DNA from: Chloroflexota bacterium
GTDB lineage: Bacteria; Chloroflexota; Dehalococcoidia; SM23-28-2; RBG-16-64-32
Direction of reading: 5' to 3'
Assembly: GCA_022561095.1 (NCBI GenBank)
Contig: JADFRV010000020.1
Location: 1 to 20,934, forward strand
DNA length: 20,934 bases
In this document: in pieces, positions 13,984 to 20,934 of the stretch
How the letters are laid out: every line of letters starts with the position of its first letter
Position numbering within the stretch: the stretch's first letter is position 1
Translations under genes and position numbers: made by a program
The notes under the pieces: generated by a model
What the model saw: the letters and a program-made list of their open reading frames with translations, nothing else
Told to the model about the DNA's origin: nothing
Database searches by the model: none

Positions 13984-14252
13984 CGCGACCCGAGGCCCGC
14001 GCCAGCACTCGCAGTGCGGGCACCTAGCGCGGGACGGCAGGGGTGGCCGAGTGGCGCGCCGGTTGCACAGCCAACCCCGGATGGCGGGCTACCGCTAATG
14101 TCTGCTAACATATTGTTCTGCTTCGCCAGCGCCGGGAGGCGCCGGTGATGCGATAAACGCTTGCCGAGGCGGGCCACCTCCGGTTTCACCCTAACACTCG
14201 ACGTGCGCCGGTAGCGGTGACCTAAGACCTTACAGGCTGGGGAGGTAGCATC
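13984..14252. other. intergenic region before the PAS/LuxR gene: stems, tRNA-like patch
   Basis: CCCGCGC (13996-14002) pairs with GCGCGGG (14027-14033) and encloses GCACT-CGC-AGTGC (14005-14017). At 14041-14054 lies a sequence like the D-arm of class II tRNAs (GGTGGCCGAGTGG), then a GGTTG/CAACC stem with a 6-base loop, but no variable arm, T-arm or acceptor pairing. GCGCC-GGGA-GGCGC makes a small hairpin at 14129-14142. At 14209-14226 CCGGTA-N6-ACCTAA is a poor match to the dyad. No protein gene is supported. Confidence 0.45.
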
Positions 14253-17200
14253 ATGTGGAAGCGCTTCAACGGCAACGGCGGATCAAAGACCGCCAGACGT
14301 GGACTGAGCGCGGCGGATGACCTGACGAATGCCGTGCTGGCTACGCTGTCCGATCAAGTCGCCTTCGTCGATCGGGACGGCAACATCACCGCTGTCAACG
14401 AGGCGTGGAAGAGCTTCGACTGCGAGTGCGGCGACCTCGGGCTCCAGCGCTCGGGCGTCGGGTCGAACTATCTTGAAGTCTGCCGGGCGGCCGAGCAAGC
14501 CGGAGCGGGCGGTGTCGAGGGAGCGATCCTCGGCCTTCGGGCGGTGCTCGATGGATCGAGACCGCATTTCTCACTGACCTACGTGTGTCAGTCACTGTCG
14601 GGACGGCAGTGGTTCCGGATGACGGTGTCGCCGATTGGGTCGCCACCCGATGGGGCCGTAATCTCGCACACGAGTGTGGCAGAGCCCACGCTGGCCGGCG
14701 AAGCGCTGGATGTGGCAGCGATCGCTCCAGCCGAGACCGGCGAGCCTCTTCTTCGTGCCTTAACCGAGCACCTGGCGAAGACGATTGGAGCGCGCTTCGC
14801 GTTCCTGTCGGAGGTAGTTGATCAACGGGCCGGAAGGCTTCGGCTCATCGCCCTCTGGACCGGCGAGGGGTTCGAGGAAAGCTTCGAGTACGATGTGGAT
14901 GGGACGCCGTGCCGGGAGGTATTGCGCGGGGCCCTCTGCCTGTACCCCGCGGACGTGCAAGAATCTTTCCCGGATGACGTCTGGCTCAAGGAGATCGCGG
15001 CGGAATGCTATCTAGCGGTCCCATTGTTTAGTTACGCCGGAGACGTCATCGGGCATCTGGGCGTGATTCACGACCAGAGTCTCGACGACGTCTCATTCGC
15101 CGAGCATGTGGTGCGGGCTGTCGGGGCGCGAGCGAGCGTAGAGCTGGAGCGCGTGCGTCTGGTGAGGACTCTTGAGAAAAGCGAGAGGACGGCCCGGGCG
15201 CTACTGAACGCCCCCGTGGACTCAGCGCTGTTGGTGGAACCCGACGGGACGATCTCTGACCTCAACGAAGTGGCCGCGGTCAGACTGGGTGTGACCGTGG
15301 AAGAGGCTATCGGGAAGAATGTATTCAACCTGTTTCCGCCCGACGTGGCGGCGACGAGGCGAGCCGTGATGGAAGAGGTCTTGACCTCCCGCAAGCCACA
15401 GCGGGTGAAGGACGAGCGGGCCGGTATGCACTTTGAAACTTTCGTGTATCCTGTGCTGAATCAGGAGGGGGACGTCGAGAGAGTGGCCGTCTTCGCTATC
15501 AACGTCACAGCGCGAAGGCTGGCGGAGGAGAAGCTGCAGCGGAGCGAGGAAAGGCTCAGGGCGCTCGTCGAATCGTCAACGGAAGGGATCCTGAGTACGG
15601 GCAGCGACGGCCGCATCGAGTTCGTGAGCGCTGCGGCTGAGAGGATGTTCGGCTACGGCCCGGGCGAGCTGGTTGGACAGGCGATCGAGACTCTAGTACC
15701 GGAGCGCTATCGAGACGGGCACGTTGGCCATCGGACCGGTTACGCCTCCCAACCCCAGTCACGACCGATGGGCGGGGGGATGGACCTGGCGGGCCGCCGC
15801 AAGGATGGTACAGAGTTCCCGGTGGAGATCAGTCTGAGCCCACTGGAAGGGCCGGACAACGGACACACCATGGCAGTGATCTCCGACATAACGGAGCGTG
15901 TTCGGCTGGACACCAAGCTTCGTCAAAGCGAGCACAGCTATCGCTCGCTCGTCGACACACTCACTCACGGAGTCGAGGAGGCAGATGTCTCCGGAGTGAT
16001 AACGGTTGCTAACGTTGCGCTCCACCGATTATACGAATATGGCGATGGTGAGCTCCTCGGAAAGTCCGTCCTGGACTTTGTCGCATCGGACGACGAGAGA
16101 GATTCGCTACGCGACTATCTGCAATATTTGGTGAAAGAACAGCCATCCCCTACTCCCTACTTTGGGCGGAAACGGACGAAGAGCGGAAAGATCATCGATG
16201 TCGAAGTGGCCTGGGATTACAAGCGGGACGAGAAGGGACAGGTAACCGGATTTGTCGGCGTAATTACGGACATCACCGAGCGCAGGCAAGCGGAGGAGGC
16301 GCTGCGCGGGAGCCAGGAGAGGTATCGAGACCTATATGATGATGCTCCGGTGGCCTACTTCGCCGTCGGCGTGGACGGGCGCATTGCAAAGGCAAACCAG
16401 CGAGCCTCTCAACTTCTAGGCTACAGCTTGGATGATCTTATTGGACAGCCTATCGTTGACCTGTATTCTGATACGGCCGCGGGGAAAGATAGGGCCAAGA
16501 GGGTGGTAGAACGGTTTCGGCGTGGCCGAGAGACCCATGATGAAGAGATGGAGATGCGCAGGGCCGACGGCAGTCCAGTGTGGGTTAGTCTGACGGTGCG
16601 CGTAATTCTAGACGCCGACGGTCAGCCTGTGGAAACCCGCTCAATGGTGCTGGACATCACCGAGCGCAAGCAGGCGGATGAGGCCCTTCGTCAGAGCACC
16701 CAGAGGAACGCAACTCTGATAGACGCGATCCCGGACATGATGTTCACGATTGACAGACGGGGTGTCTACGTTGATTTCGTGCCTGCGGACGGGCTTGAGC
16801 CTTACACCCCACCAGACCAGTTTCTCGGCAGGACCGTGTTTGAGGTGCTGCCGGCATCTCTTGCTCAAGACATGATGCGGGGAGTCGAGCTCGCGCTGGA
16901 AACCGGCCGCCCGGAGCGGATCGAGTACGAGCTGGAGCTGGACGGTGGGAGGCACCAATATGAAGCCCGGATCGTCAAGTCGAAGGAAGACGAAGCTCTC
17001 GCCATCGTGCGTGATGTCACCGCCCAAAAGCGCCTAGAGCGAGAAGAGGAGCTTCGCAGGGTCCGCGACGAGCTGGAAGGCAGAGTCGAAAAGGAGATGC
17101 TCGGCAAGAACCCCTACGGGCTCACCTTCCGTGAGTTCACAGTCCTGCACCTGGCGGCAAACGGCGCAGCCGACAAGGAGATAGCGGACCAGCTGGGAAT

Positions 17201-17309
17201 CAGCACGTTCACAGTCAGCAAGCACGTAGCGAACATCCTCGGTAAGATGGCCGCCGCTTCTCGCACAGAGGCCTGCGTCCGCGCCCTGCGCGAGGGCCTG
17301 CTGACCTAG
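14253..17309 (+). CDS. giant one-component regulator: PAS-GAF-(PAS)5-LuxR HTH
   Basis: 1018 residues, cytoplasmic, no membrane segment. Order: PAS1 about 25-140; GAF 160-305; PAS2 312-420; PAS3 430-550; PAS4 560-678; PAS5 685-805; PAS6 815-925; a charged coiled linker 925-950; LuxR/GerE HTH 953-1018 (LTFREFTVLHLAANG, KEIADQLGIS, FTVSKHVANILGKM, SRTEA). PAC tails such as DITERRQAEEALR separate the domains. There is no histidine kinase, ATPase or receiver, so signals sensed by PAS/GAF (redox, light, small ligand) should act directly on DNA binding. GGGGAGG lies seven bases before the ATG. It sits among small genes preceded by the 18 bp dyad and is the natural candidate to bind it (inference). 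A poor dyad at 14209 hints at autoregulation. Confidence 0.92.
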   Translation: MWKRFNGNGGSKTARRGLSAADDLTNAVLATLSDQVAFVDRDGNITAVNEAWKSFDCECGDLGLQRSGVGSNYLEVCRAAEQAGAGGVEGAILGLRAVLDGSRPHFSLTYVCQSLSGRQWFRMTVSPIGSPPDGAVISHTSVAEPTLAGEALDVAAIAPAETGEPLLRALTEHLAKTIGARFAFLSEVVDQRAGRLRLIALWTGEGFEESFEYDVDGTPCREVLRGALCLYPADVQESFPDDVWLKEIAAECYLAVPLFSYAGDVIGHLGVIHDQSLDDVSFAEHVVRAVGARASVELERVRLVRTLEKSERTARALLNAPVDSALLVEPDGTISDLNEVAAVRLGVTVEEAIGKNVFNLFPPDVAATRRAVMEEVLTSRKPQRVKDERAGMHFETFVYPVLNQEGDVERVAVFAINVTARRLAEEKLQRSEERLRALVESSTEGILSTGSDGRIEFVSAAAERMFGYGPGELVGQAIETLVPERYRDGHVGHRTGYASQPQSRPMGGGMDLAGRRKDGTEFPVEISLSPLEGPDNGHTMAVISDITERVRLDTKLRQSEHSYRSLVDTLTHGVEEADVSGVITVANVALHRLYEYGDGELLGKSVLDFVASDDERDSLRDYLQYLVKEQPSPTPYFGRKRTKSGKIIDVEVAWDYKRDEKGQVTGFVGVITDITERRQAEEALRGSQERYRDLYDDAPVAYFAVGVDGRIAKANQRASQLLGYSLDDLIGQPIVDLYSDTAAGKDRAKRVVERFRRGRETHDEEMEMRRADGSPVWVSLTVRVILDADGQPVETRSMVLDITERKQADEALRQSTQRNATLIDAIPDMMFTIDRRGVYVDFVPADGLEPYTPPDQFLGRTVFEVLPASLAQDMMRGVELALETGRPERIEYELELDGGRHQYEARIVKSKEDEALAIVRDVTAQKRLEREEELRRVRDELEGRVEKEMLGKNPYGLTFREFTVLHLAANGAADKEIADQLGISTFTVSKHVANILGKMAAASRTEACVRALREGLLT

Positions 17310-17331
17310 CCGACCGGGCAAAACCGGGCCT

Positions 17332-17348
17332 CGGCACATCAGGTGCCG
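17332..17348 (+). terminator. hairpin after the PAS/LuxR gene
   Basis: CGGCAC-ATCAG-GTGCCG, 6 bp stem and 5-base loop, 23 bp after the stop codon, followed by a C/T-rich run (CCCCCTCCCACACTTCCC) and no true T-tract. It lies between the stop and dyad copy B, the expected place for a terminator. Confidence 0.4.
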
Positions 17349-17390
17349 CCCCCTCCCACACTTCCCTCCTAGCCTGCCAGTCACTAAGAA

Positions 17391-17422
17391 TCGGTACGAA
17401 CGTACTTAGGTTTCCCCATGCG
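17391..17422 (+). promoter_or_regulatory. 18 bp dyad, copy B, with CATGCG box
   Basis: TCGGTA-CGAACG-TACTTA (17391-17408), preceded by TAAGAA and followed after eight bases by CATGCG (17417-17422) and CGGCC. A TAATAC hexamer lies 33-38 bp after the dyad. The ATG of the DUF1269 gene is 85 bp downstream. Confidence 0.62.
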
Positions 17423-17492
17423 CGGCCGCGCTCGGCACAGTAATACTTGAGTGACCGAGCGTCGAGGTGGCGCACAGAAGGGAGCGTCAGTC

Positions 17493-17999
17493 ATGAGCGG
17501 ACAATCGAGTCCCATCAGTGTGGTCGCCGCGTTCTACAGGAACGAGACCGAGGCGGGTGAAATGCTGACACAGCTGAAGCAGATGGACAAGGACGGGATC
17601 ATCGATATCATTGACGCCGCTGTGATGGTCAAGGCTGAGGATGGACGCAAGCTGAAGGTCAACGAGACCGCCGAGCTCACCGCCAAGAAGGGTGGCGTAC
17701 GCGGCGCCCTTGTGGGCGGTGTGCTGGGGATCATCTTCCCGCCGTCGATCCTGGCCATGGCCGCCGTCGGCGCCGCCGCCGGCGCCGCCATCGGCCACTT
17801 CACCGACCAGGGGTTCGACAATAACCTCCTGAAGGAGATCGGCGAGAACCTTCCGCCCGGGGGCTCCTGCATCGTCGCAGTGGTCGAAGAGACGTGGCTC
17901 GCCAAGCTTTCGACCGCGCTTGAGGGCTACGTCGACCTGGCCCGATATGCCCTGGACGCGGAGTCGGCCGCCAAACTGACCGCGGCGCTCGAACGATAG
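17493..17999 (+). CDS. DUF1269-type protein with glycine-zipper membrane hairpin
   Basis: 168 residues. The N-terminal half is an alpha/beta domain (ISVVAAFYRNETEAGEMLTQL ... AAVMVKAEDGRKLKVNETAEL, shown in part). Residues 66-101 are a Gly/Ala-rich hairpin (GALVGGVLGIIFPPSILAM and AAVGAAAGAAIGHF). After it comes the typical LKEIGENLPPGGSCIVAVVE and a short helical tail. This is the DUF1269/DUF1269-like stress-protein pattern, found in membranes or associated with them; function unknown. ATG 17493 is chosen because GGGAG lies eight bases upstream. An in-frame GTG at 17451 would add 14 residues and sits where a leaderless start could be. Transcribed away from dyad copy B. Confidence 0.82.
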   Translation: MSGQSSPISVVAAFYRNETEAGEMLTQLKQMDKDGIIDIIDAAVMVKAEDGRKLKVNETAELTAKKGGVRGALVGGVLGIIFPPSILAMAAVGAAAGAAIGHFTDQGFDNNLLKEIGENLPPGGSCIVAVVEETWLAKLSTALEGYVDLARYALDAESAAKLTAALER

Positions 18000-18119
18000 T
18001 GGTTGGCGCAGCCTCCATGCCTGGCCTCGGCTTCGGATCCACCGCGGCAGGGCACGCCTGCTGTGTGATGCGATGGCATCGTCGCAGACGCGGCCGTGCG
18101 ACAACGACGTAACGAAGAA

Positions 18120-18151
18120 TCGTTAGGAACCTACCTAAGTTTCGGCATGCG
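18120..18151 (+). promoter_or_regulatory. 18 bp dyad, copy C, with CATGCG box
   Basis: TCGTTA-GGAACC-TACCTA (18120-18137), preceded by GAAGAA and followed after eight bases (AGTTTCGG) by CATGCG (18146-18151) and GCGGCC. The surrounding 35 bp closely follows copy B. The ATG of the 86-residue gene is 90 bp downstream. Confidence 0.62.
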
Positions 18152-18226
18152 GCGGCCCGGGCAATAAACCACACTGGTCCTAGAGGCTCATGAGTATGGG
18201 TCCCGCGTTAGAAAGGAGCACCGGAA

Positions 18227-18487
18227 ATGGTAGATGTAGTATTTCTTTCCACCTTCTGGGACGTCATCTGGTCGTCGTTCATCGTGTTTTTCGTTGTGAT
18301 TCCCCTCATCATGCTGTGGGTCTTCGCCCTGGTCGATCTCTTCGTTAGGCCCGACATACGGTGGCGGAAAGTCCTGTGGCTTATCTTCATCGTTTTCGTG
18401 CCTATCTTCGGATCGATCATCTACCTACTCGTCCGACCTCAAGAGGCCGATATCGCACCGTACCAAGAACCTGCGAGTGACGCCTAG
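18227..18487 (+). CDS. PLDc_N-type small membrane protein
   Basis: 86 residues. TM1 is about 10-35 (WDVIWSSFIVFFVVIPLIML core), then FALVDLFVRPDIRWRK. TM2 is about 45-66 (VLWLIFIVFVPIFGSIIYLL) followed by VRPQEADIA. The two helices and the V-R-P end match the PLDc_N family and the 117-residue paralogue at 13619, but the C-terminal SHOCT module is absent. AAAGGAG lies eight bases before the ATG, a good ribosome site. It follows dyad copy C. Function unknown; membrane stress response is the common guess for this family. Confidence 0.85.
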   Translation: MVDVVFLSTFWDVIWSSFIVFFVVIPLIMLWVFALVDLFVRPDIRWRKVLWLIFIVFVPIFGSIIYLLVRPQEADIAPYQEPASDA

Positions 18488-18520
18488 ACACGGGACAGGC
18501 GAGAGGGGCTTTGTCGGACA

Positions 18521-18555
18521 GGGACGCGTTTCAGCCTGACGGATCGGCGCGTCCC
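18521..18555 (+). terminator. 8 bp inverted repeat between the 86-residue gene and the 477-residue gene
   Basis: GGGACGCG (18521-18528) and CGCGTCCC (18548-18555) are exact reverse complements with a 19-base loop. It follows the 86-residue gene by 33 bp. There is no T-tract; it may be a terminator or a control element of the membrane-protein pair downstream. Confidence 0.4.
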
Positions 18556-18640
18556 AGGATAGACACTCGCACTGCCGAACCGACCCCACCCTGCCACTCT
18601 GCGCCAATCCATGCTACGGCTCGAAGATTGAGGGGATGAC

Positions 18641-20074
18641 GTGCGTTCATTGATAGCGGCGACGCTCGTGGTGGTTGGAGTGTTGCTCTCGGTACCGGGC
18701 AGTGTTGCGGCGTGGCAGGAAAGGGTGATCCTCGACGAGGACACCTTTGTTGCTACCGTTGATGAGGCGTTTGAGCAAGAGGAGGTTCAGATCGCTATCG
18801 CGGAACGCCTCACCGACGAGATCATGGAGCACGCCAAGATACAGGAACGGATCGGGAACGGTCTCGCGAAGTTAGAAGAAGAAGGCGGAGAGGATATACC
18901 GGAAGGCCTCGTGCTGCTGGAAGGCCCCCTGAGTGGCGTCGCCCGAGACGCCGTCTTTCGGGTGTCGCTGCGCCTTATCGAGGCCCAGCCGCTCGAGGAA
19001 GTGCGGGAAGGGGCGCTGCGGGCGGCGCACCGCGTACTTACCGCGATCGTCGACGACGACGTGGAGGCGCTCGCAATCTTAGGCGACGAAGTAGTGCTGG
19101 ACATCGGCGTCATTCTGGAGGAGATCATCAAGGATATTGGCGGCGAGGACGGGGAAGGGTTCCTCGCAAGCATCGATATTCCGGAGGACGCGGGACGGAT
19201 CGTGCTAGCGGAAAAGTCGGACATTACGACCGTGTGGACCGTGGCAAATTGGCTCGGCGAAATTAGCCCGTGGGTCGCCATCGCCGCCGTCGTCGTCTTG
19301 GCTCTCGCTGTGGCGATCTCGCCCCACCGGCGCGGAACGGTCATCGCCATCGGTGTGGCGATCGCCTTTGTAGCGGCGATCGCGATCGTGGTAGTCGCAG
19401 AGCCCCTCAAGGAGGTCACAACCGATGCGATCGCCACCACGGCATCGGGCAACACCGCCGCAAAGGCAACCTACGATGTTTTTCTGCGAAGCTTCCAACG
19501 TCAGGAGGCGTTCGTTATCCTGATTGGCGTCGGCATGGCCGTCAGCGGTTCGGTGGCCGCGGACCGGCATATCGCTGCGGCAATGCGATCCTGGTTTCGC
19601 CGCCCGGCGCCCGCTGTGGAAGAGGCGGGATTTCTCGAGTGGACTCGCGAGCGAGTCCAGGCGCTGCGCGTCGGCGGGCTGGGGGTGGCCGCGCTCCTGC
19701 TAATCACGTGGACGGATCCGTCCACCCGCTTTGTCGTCACTGTGCTCGTCCTGACGGTGGCGTACATGGCCGCCCTTGCGGCGGCGACCAGCGATGCCGA
19801 GTGGGCAGTGTCCATTCGGTCCGGAGCGGCCGGCCTGCGGGATAGATACTTCCGCGTGCACAGGGCGGACTCGGGCGGCGCACTGGCCGGGCCATGGCTT
19901 GTGGGCTGGATCGCCGCGCGAGCGTCCTGGTTCCGGGGGATAGGGATCGTCCTGGGGGCAGCACTGCTGATCGTCCTGCCTTCGCTCACATTCGGTACGT
20001 TCGTCTTGGTAGTCGCGCTGGAGCTCCTCTACCTCGCCGCCATCGACATGATCGTCAATCGCGCATCGGGCTGA
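18641..20074 (+). CDS. multi-pass membrane protein with large external helical domain
   Basis: 477 residues. TM1 is residues 4-24 (LIAATLVVVGVLLSVPGSVA). Then comes a soluble, acidic, helical domain of about 180 residues starting WQERVILDEDTFVATVDEAF and containing AERLTDEIMEH. TM2 and TM3 are about 208-254, with four or so further helices from 290 to 470. The N-terminal pattern (TM, then V.LD...FV.TV.......V..A...RLTDE) is typical of a large uncharacterised actinobacterial membrane family (from memory). GTG start with GAGGGG five bases upstream. The next gene starts 14 bp after its stop, so the two form an operon. No enzyme motif seen. Confidence 0.8.
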   Translation: MRSLIAATLVVVGVLLSVPGSVAAWQERVILDEDTFVATVDEAFEQEEVQIAIAERLTDEIMEHAKIQERIGNGLAKLEEEGGEDIPEGLVLLEGPLSGVARDAVFRVSLRLIEAQPLEEVREGALRAAHRVLTAIVDDDVEALAILGDEVVLDIGVILEEIIKDIGGEDGEGFLASIDIPEDAGRIVLAEKSDITTVWTVANWLGEISPWVAIAAVVVLALAVAISPHRRGTVIAIGVAIAFVAAIAIVVVAEPLKEVTTDAIATTASGNTAAKATYDVFLRSFQRQEAFVILIGVGMAVSGSVAADRHIAAAMRSWFRRPAPAVEEAGFLEWTRERVQALRVGGLGVAALLLITWTDPSTRFVVTVLVLTVAYMAALAAATSDAEWAVSIRSGAAGLRDRYFRVHRADSGGALAGPWLVGWIAARASWFRGIGIVLGAALLIVLPSLTFGTFVLVVALELLYLAAIDMIVNRASG

Positions 20075-20087
20075 GCGGAAGAAACCG

Positions 20088-20792
20088 ATGCCTGAGGAGC
20101 CCTCCCCTCCGCGGGAAGAACGCAGTGACCAGGACCTGCTGGACGAGATCTTCTCCCGCCTTCCTATGACTGAAGGGAGCTTCGTAGACTTCCTTTCGGC
20201 TGTGCTGCTGTCCGCCGCGGTGGTAGCATCCGCGTTCAGCGCCTGGCAGGCGTCGCTGTGGAGCGGCGAGCAGGCCACCCTGTTCGCGGAAGCCTCCACC
20301 GCCCGGCTCCAGTCCAATAGGGAGACGGGCATCGCCCTCACCAGGCTCAGCTATGATGCGGGCACTTTCGTCGATGCCGCCATAGCGGTCACGGTAGACA
20401 ACCAGGAGGCACTCGACCTGTTTCGAGAGCGCCTGTTCCGGGACCAGTTCAATGTCTTCGTTGATGAGTGGCTCGAGCTCGATCCGCTCAACAACCCCGA
20501 CGCTCCCAAGACCCCGTTCGAGCTTGACGGAGTCACTGACTCATATTTCGCGGAATCGATTCGGTGGGATGAGATCGCGAACGACACGTTCAACGTGGGC
20601 AAGGAAGCCAACCGGAACAACGACAACTGGGTCCTTGCCACTGTCCTGTTCGCCGGTGTTCTCTTCTTCGCGGGGATATCCACCAAGTTCAAGAGCGCCA
20701 GGATCCGGGCGCTGAGCGTCGCCTTTGCCGCAATCGTCCTTGTAGCGGCCGGAGTCTGGCTTCTCAGCATGCCGCGCCTGATCGAAGTGTAG
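20088..20792 (+). CDS. three-helix membrane protein, unknown function
   Basis: 234 residues. An acidic 30-residue N-terminus (EERSDQDLLDEIFSRLP) precedes TM1 at about 32-52. A soluble domain of about 125 residues follows, helical, with LQSNRETGIALTRLSYDAG. TM2 is at about 181-198 and TM3 at about 208-227, and the protein ends RLIEV. The GGAAG upstream is weak, but the start is only 14 bp after the upstream gene, so coupling is likely. Overall shape (one helix, a soluble domain, two helices) resembles uncharacterised DUF4337-like proteins, a loose comparison. It probably acts with its operon partner at the membrane. Confidence 0.75.
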   Translation: MPEEPSPPREERSDQDLLDEIFSRLPMTEGSFVDFLSAVLLSAAVVASAFSAWQASLWSGEQATLFAEASTARLQSNRETGIALTRLSYDAGTFVDAAIAVTVDNQEALDLFRERLFRDQFNVFVDEWLELDPLNNPDAPKTPFELDGVTDSYFAESIRWDEIANDTFNVGKEANRNNDNWVLATVLFAGVLFFAGISTKFKSARIRALSVAFAAIVLVAAGVWLLSMPRLIEV

Positions 20793-20934
20793 TTGACTTG
20801 AGGGGCTTGGGCCCTTCCCGTTCCGGCTTCGGGTTGTGGGTGCCTCGGAGTTCCCGGCGTGCCGCAACGTTACCGTGAGGATGGCGTGAGAGAGACGTGG
20901 GAGACGTGAGAGACGCCCATGGCGCCCTCGAAGA
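20793..20934. other. non-coding tail of the window
   Basis: No gene start is supported. A weak stem AGGGGC-TTGG-GCCCTT follows the last stop closely, with no T-run. A 9 bp tandem repeat lies at 20892-20915. Confidence 0.5.
20892..20915. repeat. 9 bp tandem repeat, 2.7 copies
   Basis: GAGACGTGG, GAGACGTGA and GAGACG follow in direct succession. Too short to judge; it could be part of a binding site or of a gene beginning beyond the window. Confidence 0.5.

Noticed and set aside
14042..14076. Possible tRNA gene (class II D-arm-like sequence)
   Set aside because: The anticodon loop would be six bases, and no variable arm, T-arm or acceptor pairing follows.
14209..14226. CCGGTA-N6-ACCTAA as a full dyad upstream of the PAS/LuxR gene
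   Set aside because: The right half is out of register and the GAA centre is missing; kept only as a hint of autoregulation.

Overview
The window is high-GC, gene-dense bacterial DNA with no tRNA, rRNA, CRISPR array or insertion sequence that I can support. The mix of genes fits an uncultured high-GC bacterium, most likely Actinomycetota or Chloroflexota. The pointers are many universal stress proteins, a GNAT/ADP-forming acyl-CoA synthetase fusion, a bacterial release-factor-like protein, PLDc_N/SHOCT proteins, a DUF1269 protein, a PAS/GAF/LuxR regulator, and a membrane protein whose N-terminus resembles a common actinobacterial family. This lineage call is inference; no phylogenetic marker is present.

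Positions 1-4227 (minus strand) form a tightly packed operon: a possible 28-residue leader ORF, an ABC ATPase, its ABC-2 type permease, a 42-residue unknown protein, and a SERCA-like Ca2+ P-type ATPase cut by the window edge. Junctions overlap or lie 1 bp apart, except for a 45 bp gap before the 42-residue gene. Positions 4338-6988 (minus) form a stress cluster: a canonical UspA, a cupredoxin-like lipoprotein, a degenerate two-domain Usp and a tandem-domain Usp. A 555 bp divergent spacer containing several hairpins separates this cluster from the 907-residue GNAT/acyl-CoA synthetase at 7544-10267 (plus). Converging on that gene is a two-gene minus unit at 10302-11603: a baeRF/VLRF1-like protein and a 50-residue small ORF.

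Positions 11.8-18.5 kb are the most unusual part. Small membrane or charged proteins lie around one very large sensor-regulator (six PAS domains, one GAF, C-terminal LuxR HTH, no kinase and no receiver). Five copies of an 18 bp dyad, TAGGTA-N6-TACCTA with a conserved off-centre GAA, plus one damaged copy, lie upstream of these small genes. Each copy points toward the gene it precedes. In three copies a CATGCG box follows exactly 8 bp after the dyad. I infer an undescribed local stress or envelope regulon, with the PAS/LuxR protein as the leading candidate regulator. An ECF-sigma-type promoter is the main alternative explanation of the same sequences.

Positions 18.6-20.8 kb hold a two-gene plus-strand unit for membrane proteins of unknown function. 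The last 142 bp carry no gene, only a short 9 bp tandem repeat.
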